Assembly: GCF_000247695.1 (NCBI RefSeq)
Contig: NW_004624795.1
Coordinates: 11,906,747-11,970,746 of the forward strand
Direction: 5' to 3'
DNA length: 64,000 nucleotides
Source: Heterocephalus glaber
Taxonomy: Eukaryota; Chordata; Mammalia; Rodentia; Bathyergidae
The position numbers and the translations under genes are program-made. Below are positions 33,380 to 43,837 of the stretch, piece after piece. The first letter of the stretch is position 1. Each line of letters begins with the position of its first letter. The notes beneath the pieces were generated by a model. It did not search any database. It saw only the letters and a program-made list of their open reading frames with translations, and was not told the DNA's origin.

Positions 33380-34010
33380 AATAACATTCATTATGCACAC
33401 CCATATTTATACCAGCACAATTCATAATAGCTAAATCTTAGCAGTACCCTGTATGTCCATCAACAGATGAATGCATAAAGAAAATTGGTATCATATGGAG
33501 TACTACTCTCCCATAAAGAAGAATAGGCAAGTCATTTGTAGGAAAATGATGGCCCTTAGAACCACTTTTTGTTTTTGTTTTTGTTTCAGAGAGAGTATCT
33601 CTGTAGCCCAGGCTGCCCTCGAACTCATGACAATCCTCCTGCCTCAGCCTCCCAAGTGCTGGAATTACTGGCATGCACCTGCACAGCCAGGTTGAGACCA
33701 TAATGTTAATTGAAATAATTGAGAGGGGAATGGGATAAAAAATTAATTAATTAATTAATTTTTAAAAAGAATGAAATCAGACACACAAGCTTAGATATTG
33801 CATAGTTTCGGGCCGGGGATTTAGCTCAGTGGTTCCAGCGCTTGCCTTGCAAGCTCAAGGTCCCGAGTTCGATCCCCGGTACCCACAAAAAAAAGGAGTT
33901 ATAATATCTCGTATTCATACCAACTCCACATGAGGGATGTAAACGTTGTTCACCACAAACATGTACCAATAGAAATAAAAATGTAATTAAAACAAAGATA
34001 AATAACATAG
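33380..34010 (+). mobile_element. LINE-1 3' end with B1 and ID insertions
   Basis: ORF2-end text (CACAATTCATAATAGCTAAA, GGAGTACTACTCTCCCATAAA) at 33400-33545, then a B1 (-) 33570-33694, the L1 3' UTR with an (ATTA)n tract near 33740, an ID (+) 33809-33895, and the final L1 tail (ATGTACCAATAGAAATAAAA) at 33900-34000. Confidence 0.75.
33809..33895 (+). mobile_element. ID-type SINE nested in L1
   Basis: Near-consensus, GAGTTCGATCCCCGGTACCC then A8. Confidence 0.9.
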
Positions 34011-34294
34011 GGTTGGTTTTGTTCATGAGTCTGAGATCTGGGCATTGCATTTTTCAGATGGAAGGAGGATCAGCAGGAGGCCGCCACTTCCTGCCAGCCC
34101 TTGACAATGCAAGGCAGCTTCCTCCCCAGGCCGAAGCCCTATCTCTGGGTGCACGGTGCCACTTCTGCCATATCTGCTCACCAAGCCAGTGACAAAGGCT
34201 GCCCAGCCTGGAGCCTCTTAGCTGGGTGTGGCCAGGTTCTAGAAGTGCATGTAGGTACAGCAATTGTGTTCTGGTCAGGTTGGTGCTGGGATCA

Positions 34295-34341
34295 CAGGCC
34301 TACATCTTGAGCCTGTTTCCTCATCTATAAAACGGGGCAAC
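34295..34341 (+). mobile_element. MIR fragment
   Basis: GAGCCTGTTTCCTCATCTATAAAACGG minus its ends is the conserved MIR core. An ID SINE landed directly beside it. Confidence 0.65.
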
Positions 34342-34435
34342 AGGGCCGGGGATTTAGCTCAATGGTTTCACCGCCTGCTACACAAGCGCAAGGACCCGAG
34401 TTCGATTCCCGGTACCAAAAAAAACAAAAAAAAAT
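34342..34435 (+). mobile_element. ID-type SINE
   Basis: Target GGGGCAACAG / TGGGCCAACAG; tail interrupted by C. Confidence 0.9.
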
Positions 34436-34532
34436 GGGCCAACAGACCCTACCTCACGGAGGACACACTCGGCTAACACTCTTCAGTCTACAGGTTCCCT
34501 GACACACTTCCCATCAAAGGCACATCTAGTCG

Positions 34533-34770
34533 GACACAGCAGAGCATGCCTGCAAGTCCAGCTACTCAGGAGGCTGAGACAGGATGACCCAGAGTTTAAC
34601 CCCAACCTGGGACACATAGCAAGACCCTGCCTCTAAAAGTTTTGGAAAAAGAAGCCAAGTGTGGAAGCATTCACTTGTCATCCCAGCACTCGGGGAGGCT
34701 GAGGCAGGAGGATCGCTGTGTGTTCTAAGGACACCCTGGGCCACACAGTGAGTTCAAGGTCAGCTGTTGA
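34533..34770 (+). mobile_element. Two tandem B1-type SINEs
   Basis: Units 34533-34640 and 34650-34768, each starting near GTCGGACACAGCAGAGCATG or AGCCAAGTGTGGAAGCATTC and ending in the GTGAGTTCAAGG part. Confidence 0.75.
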
Positions 34771-35058
34771 CAGCTGAGGACCTCATGAATCCCTGCATTG
34801 GGGGTGTCGTCCCCTTCATGAGCTCTAGCAGAAGGAGGATGACAGATGTCCTCTCCCCCAAGTCATCAGATCCAAGGGTGGTGTCATGGGCATCAAGTGG
34901 CGCTGTGTGCAAAAGACTGGAGAACACAGCCCCTCACCCCTTGCCATCAGGGAAAACATCAGCATTCTAGCCCATTATGTCAGCATCTGCTGGCAGAATG
35001 GCACTCTGCCCATTGTGGAGCCTGAGACTCCCCCTGGGGGGACCATGACCTGAAGTGC

Positions 35059-35466
35059 TGTATGTTGTGATAGCCAACCTGACTCCATCTTGAGCCTCAC
35101 GCCATTTTGTACCCGTGCTTCAGTGAATGAACAAAGCACCCCAAACCCGCACATGCTGTTTGGAAGTAAACCTGCTGCAGTTGCAGGATGTTTTGCAGCT
35201 CACCTAGTGTGTGACACTTCCTCATGCCCCACCCCCCACCCCCACTGACCCGGCAGGGTTCTGCTTCTGTAAGATTCCGCTTGCTCTCCCCTGAGCCCTC
35301 CCCAACTGAAAGCATGATTTGAAAGGAGAAATCAAACCGTTTTCCATTGCCCAGAGAACTTTCAGGGCGCTACCCCCTGCCCCTCAGCCACGGACTACAA
35401 TAAAGGGCTGGAACCTGGCAGAGTGTGGTGCATCTCCACTGCTCTAACTCACTCATCCATAACAAT
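35059..35466 (+). mobile_element. Solo LTR-like element (endogenous retrovirus)
   Basis: Begins TGTATGTTGTGATAGCC, contains ACTCCATCTTGAGCC, and has AATAAAGGGCTGGAACC (AATAAA at 35399) about 70 bases before an ACA end, the usual U3-R-U5 layout. It shares the GACTCCAT(C/A)TTG segment with the solo LTR at 58472-58838 read on the other strand. Boundaries approximate. Confidence 0.6.
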
Positions 35467-35469
35467 GTA

Positions 35470-36000
35470 ATCTAAAGTTCTGGCTGCTGTGCACAAGGGT
35501 CCGGGTGACCACATCTACCGGGAAGGTGCATCCCTGAAGCCCAAATGGTCACCCCAGGCCATGCCTGCACCCCGAGTGTGCATGGAGATTGCCATGGCAA
35601 CTGTACAGCACTGTGTCCCTGAACCATGGCCCTGAGCTTCTCCTACATGGGGTCCTGCCGGCTTCTGCACTAATGGCCTGGGGTGGGGAGAAGCAGAAGG
35701 CTGAGCGGGAGGCATATACCAAGCCAGCCCTGGCCAACAGCCCTGCCTGTCAAGGAAAGTGCACCCTAAGTGGTCAGGTGGGGCTGCAGCCTGCAACTCC
35801 CTCATTTCTAACCGTGCCTACTAAGCTGAGGTGTTCTGAGGCCGCCCCAAATTCTGCAGGCCCCCACAGCCGGCACCCTTGAAGGGGGGCCTCATGGGGG
35901 CTCCTAGCTTCCCAGCACTCTGGCCTCCCTCGTGACTTGGGTGTGTGTGTGTGTAACTCCACCACTCCTTCCAGCCCGCTGCCAACACACAACTTTTAAG
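35470..36000. other. Unique sequence with short (TG)n
   Basis: No gene seen. A GTGTGTGTGTGTG tract is at 35939-35953. Confidence 0.4.
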
Positions 36001-36496
36001 GGGGGGAGGAATAAATTTTATTTTGATTAATACATGATGCAATACATAACGATTACATTTATCATGAGGCCTTGGTACACGTACATGACATCTTCATTAT
36101 AGTCACCACCCTCTCCCCCTCCACAATCCCCTCCCGTTGAACACTTTTTCAGTTTTGGGGACAAAGTCTCCTGTGTACCCCAGGCCAGTCTCCAACTTGC
36201 TGTACTGCCCAGGCTGACTCCACAGCTCTCAGGCTTCAGTAAGGGGCTGGCGTGGTGTCATCGGGGGTCAGGGCAGCAGAGCAGTTCTCCTGCCGTGGGA
36301 CTTCTCGCCCCAGACGCAGGCCTGGAGCTGTCCACACAGGAGGAGCTGGGATCCACGCCCAGTAAGCTTCTCCCAGCTTGGCCTCTGGGGATTCACTCGG
36401 GCCCTGGTCCTGGGTGCAGTGAGCTCCAGAAGAAGCCAGAGCAGCTGAGCCACAGGACCAGGAGGACCCGAGGCACCTGCAGGACCACAGCCGCAC

Positions 36497-36895
36497 TCAG
36501 GCTGCCGGGGACATGTTCCCCACCTGATGCTGCTCCCGGCCGGCGGCGGCCAGCTCGGCCCAGCTCAGCGGGCGGCTGCGCACGAGCTGCAGCATCGCGT
36601 GGCCTCGGGCCTGGCCGCCCGGCTCCCCGCTGCCCAGGCTGCACAGCAGCTCCCACAGCCAGCGCTGCGCCCCCGGGGGCCCCACCACCGTGACGCGCGT
36701 CTGGCCCGCCGCCGTGGCCCAGGCCTCCAGCTGGATCAGAGTGTGGCTGTGCTCCTCGATGCGCCGAAGGTCGCTGTCCTCGCGGCCGAACACGAGCTCC
36801 TCCTGCTCCGCGTCCACGTAGAAGACCAGCGGGGCCTGGAAGTGCTCGGCCACCGTCCACCAGGCGCGCCCGCCGCCGCCAGCGCCGCTCTCCAT
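36497..36895 (-). CDS. KHDC1-family atypical KH protein, truncated copy (132 aa)
   Basis: The first 117 or so residues are the same as in the plus-strand copy at 50315: WWTVAEHFQAPLVFYVDAEQ, then EEHSHTLIQLE and GQTRVTVVG, which are hallmarks of mammalian KHDC1/KHDC1L proteins. Those proteins belong to the oocyte/early-embryo KH group (with DPPA5, OOEP, KHDC3) and lack the usual GXXG RNA-binding loop. After residue 117 the sequence switches into a divergent patch and stops at VGNMSPAA, so the C-terminal hydrophobic segment is lost. DNA coding for that segment still lies downstream (36395-36480) but in another frame. It may be a truncated but still stable KH protein or a pseudogene. Confidence 0.7.
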   Translation of the reverse strand: MESGAGGGGRAWWTVAEHFQAPLVFYVDAEQEELVFGREDSDLRRIEEHSHTLIQLEAWATAAGQTRVTVVGPPGAQRWLWELLCSLGSGEPGGQARGHAMLQLVRSRPLSWAELAAAGREQHQVGNMSPAA

Positions 36896-36906
36896 GGCCC
36901 CTGGAA

Positions 36907-37330
36907 CTGCACACAGCCAAGGTGGGGACGGACAGCACGGGCAGTGAGACAGGGCCGGGCCCTCCAGGGAGTGAGCGGGTGCAGGGGATGAGAACACACA
37001 GCTGTGCCCGGGGACGCATCTGTCCGAGGCCGGGCCTTAGATAAAGAGCAGGGCCAGGCCTGCGGCCTCCCCAGGGGATAAGCAGGGATGGAAGATTCGA
37101 CTGTACCTGGTACCACCCGGTCCAAGAGTCTAGCTGGACATCAGTCACCCCGGTGGGAGACAGGGACCTCCCGATCCATCCCTTCCTACAGGTCCTTCTG
37201 ATTGCCACGCACACTTGCTACTGACCTGCTTCCCCACTGGATCAGTGTTACCTGCGCAGCACACTCGTGATCTTATTGCCCGATCATAGTTTGGGTCCAC
37301 GTTGTACCCACCTGTCGACTTCGTACTCAC
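36907..37330 (-). promoter_or_regulatory. Candidate 5' intron joining LTR exon to KHDC1-like exon (left copy)
   Basis: On the minus strand, donor AATCAAGAG|GTGAGTAC (exon end 37331) is a full consensus and acceptor TTGGCTGTGTGCAG|TTCC (exon start 36906) lies 11 bases before the ATG. Both sites are preserved in the other copy. Confidence 0.45.
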
Positions 37331-37550
37331 CTCTTGATTTCGCTCTGTGAAGCTTGCTTTGAGAAGTGGGCTTGTTTGCAACCCACTTTCTGGTCCCCTC
37401 CTGTCTCTCAGAAGTTCTCTCTCTCGCTCAAAATCTCCCTCCTGTGAACCTCCTCGATTCTGGGTCCCAGGAACTCGGCGTATCCGATATCTACGGGTGG
37501 GGAGTTACATTCATTTCCCCTCTATCACCAGGGCTGGGGGGAACAGCCTA
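36925..37550 (+). mobile_element. ERV LTR upstream of left KHDC1-like copy (antisense to it)
   Basis: By eye it aligns with the LTRs at 39927 and 44853: GTACCTGGTACCACCCGGTCC, TTGCTACTGACCTGCTTCCC, CAACCCACTTTCTGGTCCCC and GGAACTCGGCGTATCCGATA all have counterparts. Its own sense strand is +, so the KHDC1-like gene reads out of it backwards. The TATA region kept by the other two copies is replaced here. Confidence 0.75.
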
Positions 37551-37632
37551 GAGCTCTGGATCCTCCTGCTTCAGCCTCCGGAGTGCTAGCACGCACCACC
37601 ACTGCCTCAGCTCCTTTTTAAATGTTGAGACT

Positions 37633-37785
37633 GCTGGGTGTGGTGGCTCACGCCCGTAATCCCAGCACTTGGGAGGCTGAGGGAGGATGATCATTATGTT
37701 TTGGGGCCATCTGGGCTACTTATTGTATTCAGGGCGAGTCTAAACTACAAGGCAGGACTCTGTCTCAAATAAATAAATAAAGAAG
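37633..37785 (+). mobile_element. B1-type SINE at the arm boundary
   Basis: The first 50 bases match the other arm in reverse; the rest is diverged. It therefore spans the edge of the duplication. Confidence 0.75.
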
Positions 37786-37799
37786 TTCTCCCTAATCTG

Positions 37800-37892
37800 C
37801 TAAATTGTTCAGTCCAGGTGTAAACTTGTGATCCTCCTGCCTCAGCCTCCCAGAGTCCCAGGATTATAGGTGTGTGCCACCACACCTGGTTC
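37800..37892 (-). mobile_element. B1-type SINE, partial
   Basis: GTGATCCTCCTGCCTCAGCC through CACCACACCTGGTTC. Confidence 0.75.
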
Positions 37893-38117
37893 TTGGCAGG
37901 AACAGTTTGTAAATCAGAATTCAGATAAGGATCAACCAGCCTCTCACCGCCCCCCAAGTAGAATAGGCCTTCAGAACCAGCGCCTCACATCTCTAGCTCC
38001 TTAAACCGGAGTTCTGTCCCCGTTCTTCCTTTCTTCCATCTCTGCCAGTTTCTGTCTCCTCACGGGTGCCACTGAGGCATTCTTAAATGCTCAGCCTATG
38101 AGTGTCAAGAAGCTACG

Positions 38118-38262
38118 TAGGAGCTGGGCACGGTGGTACACAGGGGTAACGTCGGCTGAGGCAGGAGGTTTGCTTAGAGCTCAAGTCCAGCCTGGGCTAT
38201 ATAATGAGTTCAAGGCCAGCTTGGGCTATATAGGAAGACCCTGTCTCTTAAAAAAAAAAAAC
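38118..38262 (+). mobile_element. B1-type SINE
   Basis: AGCTGGGCACGGTGGTACAC, internal duplication, ends CCCTGTCTCTT plus A11. Confidence 0.85.
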
Positions 38263-38687
38263 CCAGAGGATGACAATAACCCATGATTCTAGCCATGATG
38301 ATTAGTAGTCCCTGTCTCAAAATCTCATTTGGGGGAAATAATCCACCCTGAGGCTTCGGGATGTGGCTCCATGCTCCAAAGAAAGTTTAAGCCCAGCAAG
38401 GATCACGTTCTTTCCCAGGATGCTGGACCAACTGAGCCCTTAAAATCATCTTCCCAAAAGAGAATCGTGGAAGGGTTCTTTGGATTTCATGTTCATAAAC
38501 AGCCCAGGAATTCAGCTGACTGGTATCATCCTAGGAACCCTTTGGCAATGAAAGTCATGTAGAACTAAGAACATTCACCTAGGGGCATCAGGTTAAATTT
38601 TTTCAAAGGGTACATTATTTAGGTGTGTAACGCTCATGTTTATTTTCTGGGAGTATTTCTAGTGATGAATTATTCATTTTAATTTTG
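38263..38687. other. Unclassified sequence, old 77-codon frame
   Basis: A + frame at 38329-38562 (KPSKDHVLSQDAGP region) has no homologue that I recognise; it may be a relic of an old repeat. Confidence 0.3.
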
Positions 38688-38808
38688 TTTTGTTTGAGAC
38701 AGGGTGGCTTTAAGGCTGGCCTTAAAGGCAATCCTCAACTGCCTCAAGCTACCGAGTGCTGGGATTGTGCTGGGATTACAGACATGTGCCACTAAGCCCA
38801 TCTATTAA
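38688..38808 (-). mobile_element. B1-type SINE, diverged
   Basis: TTTGAGACAGGGTGGCTTTA through CATGTGCCACTAAGCCC. Confidence 0.75.
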
Positions 38809-38839
38809 TTTTAATTTTACAAGTTTCAGCATATTTTTT

Positions 38840-39320
38840 TAAGCAGTAGCAAAGTTTATTCAAAAAAGCAAAACTGAAGAATGGGAAACTCGCTCTGAAG
38901 AGCAAGCTTGGGCCAAGTAAAAAGAAAGGGTGAGAGCAAAGATAAAAGCACACATTGCATCTAGGAAACACAGTGTGGGCTATGGTGGAAAGCTACAATA
39001 GCAAAGTTTTCACGGCATCGCTATGTCGTCCTTTTGTGCTGTCTAAATCTTGAGGAAGCTTGAGAGAATTTCTGCATCCAGGTCCTGAGAGGCGGTGCTT
39101 AGATCCCACGCCTCAGGCTGATGTCAGGTCTAGGCCATCCTATTGAACACCTGCTCCAGTGCTCACCAGAAGTTCACATGCAGGGCTTTGGGAACTGTGC
39201 TGCAGATGTGTCCGGGGTCTTGTGGTTAACAGGTCACTTCCCCAGCCAGCTTTTGACACATCCTAATCTCCTAACTCAGTTTTACCCCTGGAAGGACCCT
39301 AATAACATTTTCTGACCTAG
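38840..39320 (-). mobile_element. LTR copy A of a two-copy ERV family
   Basis: Alignable with 47455-47870: AGCAAAGTTTATTCAAAAAA, AGCAAGCTTGGGCCAAGTAA, CATGCAGGGCTTTGGGAACT. TTTATT at 38858 would be the reverse poly(A) signal. Confidence 0.65.
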
Positions 39321-39926
39321 TTCTAATATTGGATTGTTCAGATATTTCATGACTATCTCATAGCATTTGACTAGTCAAATACTTATTTACATGACTGTTT
39401 TATTCCTCATCTGAAACAAAGTCTTCATTCTGCACTTCTCTGTCATATCTTGCTAACTTCTTTGGCTTATGTGATCCAAGTCATCGTTGATAGCTAAATC
39501 ACCTGATGACTCACTTTCAACCTCCTCCTCCTAAAGTTATAAAAGCGAATTTTCATGTCACACTGTACTGAACTGGGGTAGTTCTACAATGAAAATCAAA
39601 TGAAAACATGTAATAAAAAACTATAAATACACAAAAATGTAACACTGCACAAAACGTGCATAAAACATGCCATTTACACTTTGATATATGTGCATATACC
39701 TTATTGTTTGCCATACCAAGTGAACACAAAGACTGCTTCCTGTATTGGACCAGAGCAGCTACTGAGACACACAGCCAGTGACAGTTATGCTAAAGTACAT
39801 ATTTCCAGTAGAAAAATATCTTGGGGTGTATTTTACCCACCATGATGCCCCGTGGGGAATTCAAGTGACCTGTGTAAGATCCCATATACACACTGGGGCA
39901 AAGTGATGGTGACAATGAAACTGTTA
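39321..39926. other. AT-rich unique sequence
   Basis: No gene or clear repeat recognised. Confidence 0.4.
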
Positions 39927-40477
39927 TAGGCAGCTAAGTTAGATAGAAATTAATATACAATCAGAAAGGGACTGCATTGTCAAAAAAGTCATTGAGAAAT
40001 AAAGACATCAGAGTTGTGGCTGGAGCTGCATCTGAAGAAGGCTGAGCCTTGAGATTAAAGTCACAATGGTCAGACTTCCATACCTCCCTAAGGGATGAAT
40101 GGAAATGAGATTATACTGTAATTGGTACCACTCAGTCCATTGAGTCCAGAGGTGCGTCAGACACCCAGACACCTCTGATGTGTGATCAGAACACCTGGAC
40201 CCATCCTTTCCCCAAAATGTTCCTGTTTTAGGCCTCATAGATAAACCAAGGTTAATGATGTCAATCATATGACCCTGCTATGTGCCTTGCTTCCCTACTG
40301 GATCAATATTAGCTAAGTGGCTATACTTGTAATCTAATTTATTGGTTGATTACATCTGTACCCGCATTGTGACTTTGCTGTATAAATTACCCCTGTGGCA
40401 ACCCTCTCAGGACCCCTCCTGTCTCTCAGAAGCTATTCCTATTCTCCAGTAAACCTGTCCTACTCTCCCCCTGCCCC
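39927..40477 (+). mobile_element. ERV LTR, same family as the KHDC1-linked LTRs
   Basis: Starts TGTTATAGGCAGCTAAGTTA, has a TATA-like box CTGTATAAATTACC (40379) and CTCCTGTCTCTCAGAAGCTA after it. It is cut by an ID SINE (-) 40477-40549; the 3' end (CTCAGCATATCTGACATCC) seems to resume at about 41040-41150. Confidence 0.7.
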
Positions 40478-40549
40478 TACCAGGGATCGAACTCAGGACC
40501 TTGCACTTTAGAGGCGGGCATGGTGCCACTGAGCTAAGTCCCCAGCTCC
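40477..40549 (-). mobile_element. ID-type SINE
   Basis: CCAGGGATCGAACTCAGGAC through ACTGAGCTAAGTCCCCAGC. Confidence 0.85.
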
Positions 40550-41420
40550 ACCTTTGTAGGGAACAGGGAAAGGGGACGTTACTAGAACCTCTGCAGTAAG
40601 TCCTAGTCTCCTTCGAGCCACGGCAGCACAAGGCGACTTACAAGAAAGGTAGAAAAATGAGGCTTTGAGAAGAAGCTGAGCTTTGGGTCTGATCAGTGCT
40701 GCTCTGAGCTGCAAAAAGGAAAGCCCCCAGTTTACTTTGGGAAAAACAAATGTAACAAATGACTTGCAGAGTTCAGTACATCCACGCAAACAAAATGTAA
40801 CAATCCAAGAACAATGAGGAATTGAGAAGATGAAGATTTTGTCCCTCCCAGGATGTCTTCAACTGGTGTAATCTTGTCCTGGAGAATCACAGCATCACTG
40901 GATCATTGAGGTCTCAGTTGTGATCAGAGGCCAAAATGGAATTATGTCTCAGAATTCCATAGCTGGGCTGTAGGCAGGAGAACTAGGCTAACCAAATGAT
41001 TTTTCCCTAAAATTACGTAGCACTGCTCCCAACACACCTTTCCTACACTTAACCTTCTTTGTCCTTTGGAATTCATTCATGGAGTTCAGGGAACGTGAGC
41101 TCAGCATATCTGACATCCTAGCAGATTGGAGGTTATCTTTCTCCTGTATCAAAAGGACCACGCACATACTATGGGCTGTGTAAAGGGAGACAGGTGCTCA
41201 GTTTAGCAAAGCATTTCTCAGTGGGTTTCCGGTGAGGTCAGCATCTTGGTTTTAAATGTTGAGGCTCAAATGAAGGTTTTGTTTGTTTGTTTTTTAATCA
41301 TTCTATGCAGTTTTAAGACAGTGGAATAATGCAACATTACTATTAATTCCTTATAAAGCACTTTCAACTCTGTTTTGCGGGCTGCAAGCTCTTAGGCTGA
41401 TTGGGAAACTGATGTAGGAT
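40550..41420. other. Unclassified sequence with LTR 3' fragment
   Basis: 40550-41035 shows no repeat I recognise; 41040-41150 resembles the LTR 3' part; the rest is AT-rich and unique. Confidence 0.4.
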
Positions 41421-41424
41421 GGGA

Positions 41425-41690
41425 CATTGTCTGAATCCATTTTCTGTTGTTAATGACACCACACAGACTGGGGGAGTTATAAAGAAGGGGTTCACACTGG
41501 TGTGCAGTTTCTGAGATGAGAGATGAGGGCAGGACGTGGTGGCAGATCTCCAGGCAGTGGAGTCTCCCAGGCCCCTGCCCGACTTTGTGGTACTGTAACC
41601 CTCTGTAGATCCCAAAGACCGATCCCAAGCTCTTGCATAGGGAAAACAAAGAATTGTAAAGTGTACACTCTATAGAGAGGGAGAAGCAGC
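41425..41690 (-). mobile_element. MaLR-like LTR fragment, antisense
   Basis: CTGAATCCATTTTCTGTTGT, CACCACACAGACTGGGGGAG and GGGTTCACACTGGTGTGCAG resemble the reverse start of MST/THE-type LTRs. Confidence 0.5.
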
Positions 41691-41781
41691 TATGTTCATT
41701 GGAGGTCACGAGCAGAGAAAGGGGTTTGGGGTGACAGAAAGGGAACACTGCAGGCTGTACAGGTAAGGGCAGCTTTCAGGA

Positions 41782-41845
41782 TAGAGGGAGAGGGGCCAGG
41801 GGGAGGGGCAGGGGGGAGGGGAGGGGAGGGGGGAGAGGGGCAGGC
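41782..41845 (+). repeat. G-rich, C-poor tract with G-quadruplex potential
   Basis: Repeated GGGGAGGGG-type units with many runs of at least four G over about 60 bases; meets the simple four-run rule for an intramolecular quadruplex several times. Confidence 0.7.
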
Positions 41846-41982
41846 AGCCTGTGCTTTGGGGCGGGGTTATATGGAACATTCTCAGGGTGGCACCCGAAAT
41901 CAGGTGAGTGGAGGGGTGGCCCTAGGGTGCCGCCCAGGCTCATGTGGGTGCAGGGGAGTGAATTCCGGTATTCTGTCTGCAC

Positions 41983-42282
41983 TAATACTAGGACCCAAAC
42001 CCAGCACCTTCTCACTGAGCTACATCCCCAGCCCTTCTTCATTTTTTCTTTTGAGACAGGGTCTTGCTCTGTTGTTAAATACCCCAGCCTGGGCTTCAAC
42101 TTCTTGTTTTTGTTTTTATTTAATTATTTACTTTGGGGGGCAAGGTCTTGCTATGCAGTTCAGCCTGGCCTTGAACTGCAGCCTGGCGATCTGTACCCGA
42201 GGCTGACCTCACACTCCAAGCAATCCTTCTGCCTTAGCCTCCTAGGTGCTGGGATTATAGAGGTGTGCCATCACACCTGGCT
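41983..42282 (-). mobile_element. B1-dID-type SINE and B1, nested
   Basis: ID-like piece 41983-42034 (CTGAGCTACATCCCCAGCCC), B1 start 42049-42105, then a second B1 (-) 42106-42282 with its T-rich tail inside the first. Confidence 0.7.
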
Positions 42283-42361
42283 TTAAGAAACTAAATTCTT
42301 AAAATGCCAAACCAAATTAGTGTTTCTTTAACAGAAATATTATAACTTAATTTTATTTTAT

Positions 42362-42440
42362 TTTTTGGGTACTGGGGATCAAACTCAGGACATTGCACTT
42401 GTGAGGCAGGCACGGCACCACTGAGCTAAATCCCAGTACC
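42362..42440 (-). mobile_element. ID-type SINE
   Basis: Target ATAACTTAATTTT at 42349 and 42442. Confidence 0.9.
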
Positions 42441-42735
42441 CATAACTTAATTTTTTGAGACAGGCTCTCCCTTTGTAGTTCGGGCTGCCCTAGAACTCTT
42501 TTTTTTTTTTTTTTCTTTTTGAGACAGAGTCTCACTACATAGTTCAAGCTGGGCTTGAACTCACTATGTAGCCCAGGCTAGCCTTGAACACATGGAAATC
42601 TTCCTGCTTCAGCCTCACAAGTTCTGAGGCTTGGTGTGCACCACTGCACCCAGCTCTTACCCTAGAACTTTGGATCCCACTGCCTTGGCCTCTTGCGTGT
42701 TGGAATTGTGGGTGTGCATTATCGTGCCCGTAGAA
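42441..42735 (-). mobile_element. B1 interrupted by a second B1
   Basis: Outer B1 42455-42497 resumes at 42656-42730; the inner B1 (42498-42655, with its T tail) is bounded by CCCTAGAACT(C/T)T copies. Confidence 0.8.
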
Positions 42736-42737
42736 AA

Positions 42738-42885
42738 ACTTCTTAAAAATAAACACAATGAAAGGAGGAAGGGGAAGGGAATGAAAAAGAAGGAAGATGT
42801 GTTATGTACACGTACCAACTGCCCACAAGGAATGTAATTATTATGTACCTCAAATATGTATTAATAACAATTTTAAAACTCTCAG
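42738..42885 (+). mobile_element. LINE-1 3' UTR tail
   Basis: GAAAGGAGGAAGGGGAAGGG, then ACGTACCAACTGCCCACAAG and ATTATTAATAC-like end. Confidence 0.65.
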
Positions 42886-43027
42886 AAACCCCACCATTCT
42901 CCATTTATAAGACACTCATTGTTGATCTGTAATAAATGACTATTAAAGTACTGTCACCTCTTTCTTCAATGCAAAGTCAAGAGAAATTTGTGCTGTGATT
43001 TTGGATATTTTTAACAATATAAACCTA

Positions 43028-43200
43028 GGGGCCAGGGATTTAGCTCAGTGGTTCTGCCGCCTGCCTCGAAAGTGCAAGGTCCCGAGTTCGATCCCTGGTA
43101 CCAAAATATATATATATATGGGGCCAGGGATTTAGCCCAGCAGTGCCACGCCTGCCTCGCAAGCACAAGGTCCTGAGCTCCATCTCCAGTACCAGAAAAA
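43028..43200 (+). mobile_element. Two tandem ID-type SINEs
   Basis: Units 43028-43107 and 43119-43200 in the same direction, separated by (TA)6. The second has a damaged A box (TTTAGCCCAGCAG). Confidence 0.9.
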
Positions 43201-43300
43201 AATAAAATATAAATATAAATATCAATTGATAATATAGGGTTTACCAAATATCACTGGTCACAAGTGAGCAATCTAATCTTATAACGATTCTATGACAGTT

Positions 43301-43452
43301 ACCTTGGCATGGTAGCACATGTCTGTAATCTCAGCACTCAGGAGGCTGAGGCAGGAGGATAACTGTAAATTTGAGGCCAATCTGGACTACATAGTGAGTT
43401 CAAGGCCAGCCTGAACTACCCAGCAAGACCTTGTCTCAAAAAAAAAAAAGCA
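43301..43452 (+). mobile_element. B1-type SINE
   Basis: Full length with clear internal duplication and an A12 tail. Confidence 0.88.
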
Positions 43453-43835
43453 ACCCCCAAAAAAAATCTATTCGAGGTAAACAGAAAGCATCTGCATTTC
43501 CTTCCCCAAGTGTGGTCTTTGCAGTTTCGTACTTTGTCCTGTGAACAAGAGTTCCATCTGTTAGGCTGAGCAGTTTCTATTTTGCTTCTTGCCTCTTCCT
43601 AGTAACTCATGAATGAGGCACAGTATTTTATTGATTTCTCTGAACCTATTCTAACAGTGAAACATGGTAACCTTTCATTTATCAGCTGTCTGGAAAGAAG
43701 CCATGAAGTACTCAGCAGTGTTAGGAACCACTGCCCACCTGCAGAGACTCGAAGTTTCTATGAAAGAGAAAGAACCTAGAAGTGCTAACTCCCTGCCTAT
43801 GGCAGACTGGTGGCTAAAGGTCAAAAATCACCACT
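43453..43835. other. Unique sequence
   Basis: No gene or repeat recognised. Confidence 0.4.
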
Positions 43836-43837
43836 AA

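Larger units (their letters stand above)
36005..37685 (-). repeat. Left arm of KHDC1-like inverted duplication
   Basis: Reads as the reverse complement of 49528-51192. The centre (about 36240-37640) is near-identical between arms; the outer parts (an L1 3' tail at 36005-36130 and a B1 past 37640) are alignable but clearly more diverged. Order on the minus strand: B1, antisense LTR, coding exon, GC-rich 3' part, B1 remnant, L1 tail. Confidence 0.9.

Noticed and set aside
36393..37214. 273-codon minus-strand frame over the KHDC1-like copy and its LTR
   Set aside because: It is an alternative frame of the KHDC1-like coding region plus LTR. The true family motifs (EEHSHTLIQLE and others) are in the frame ending at 36497.
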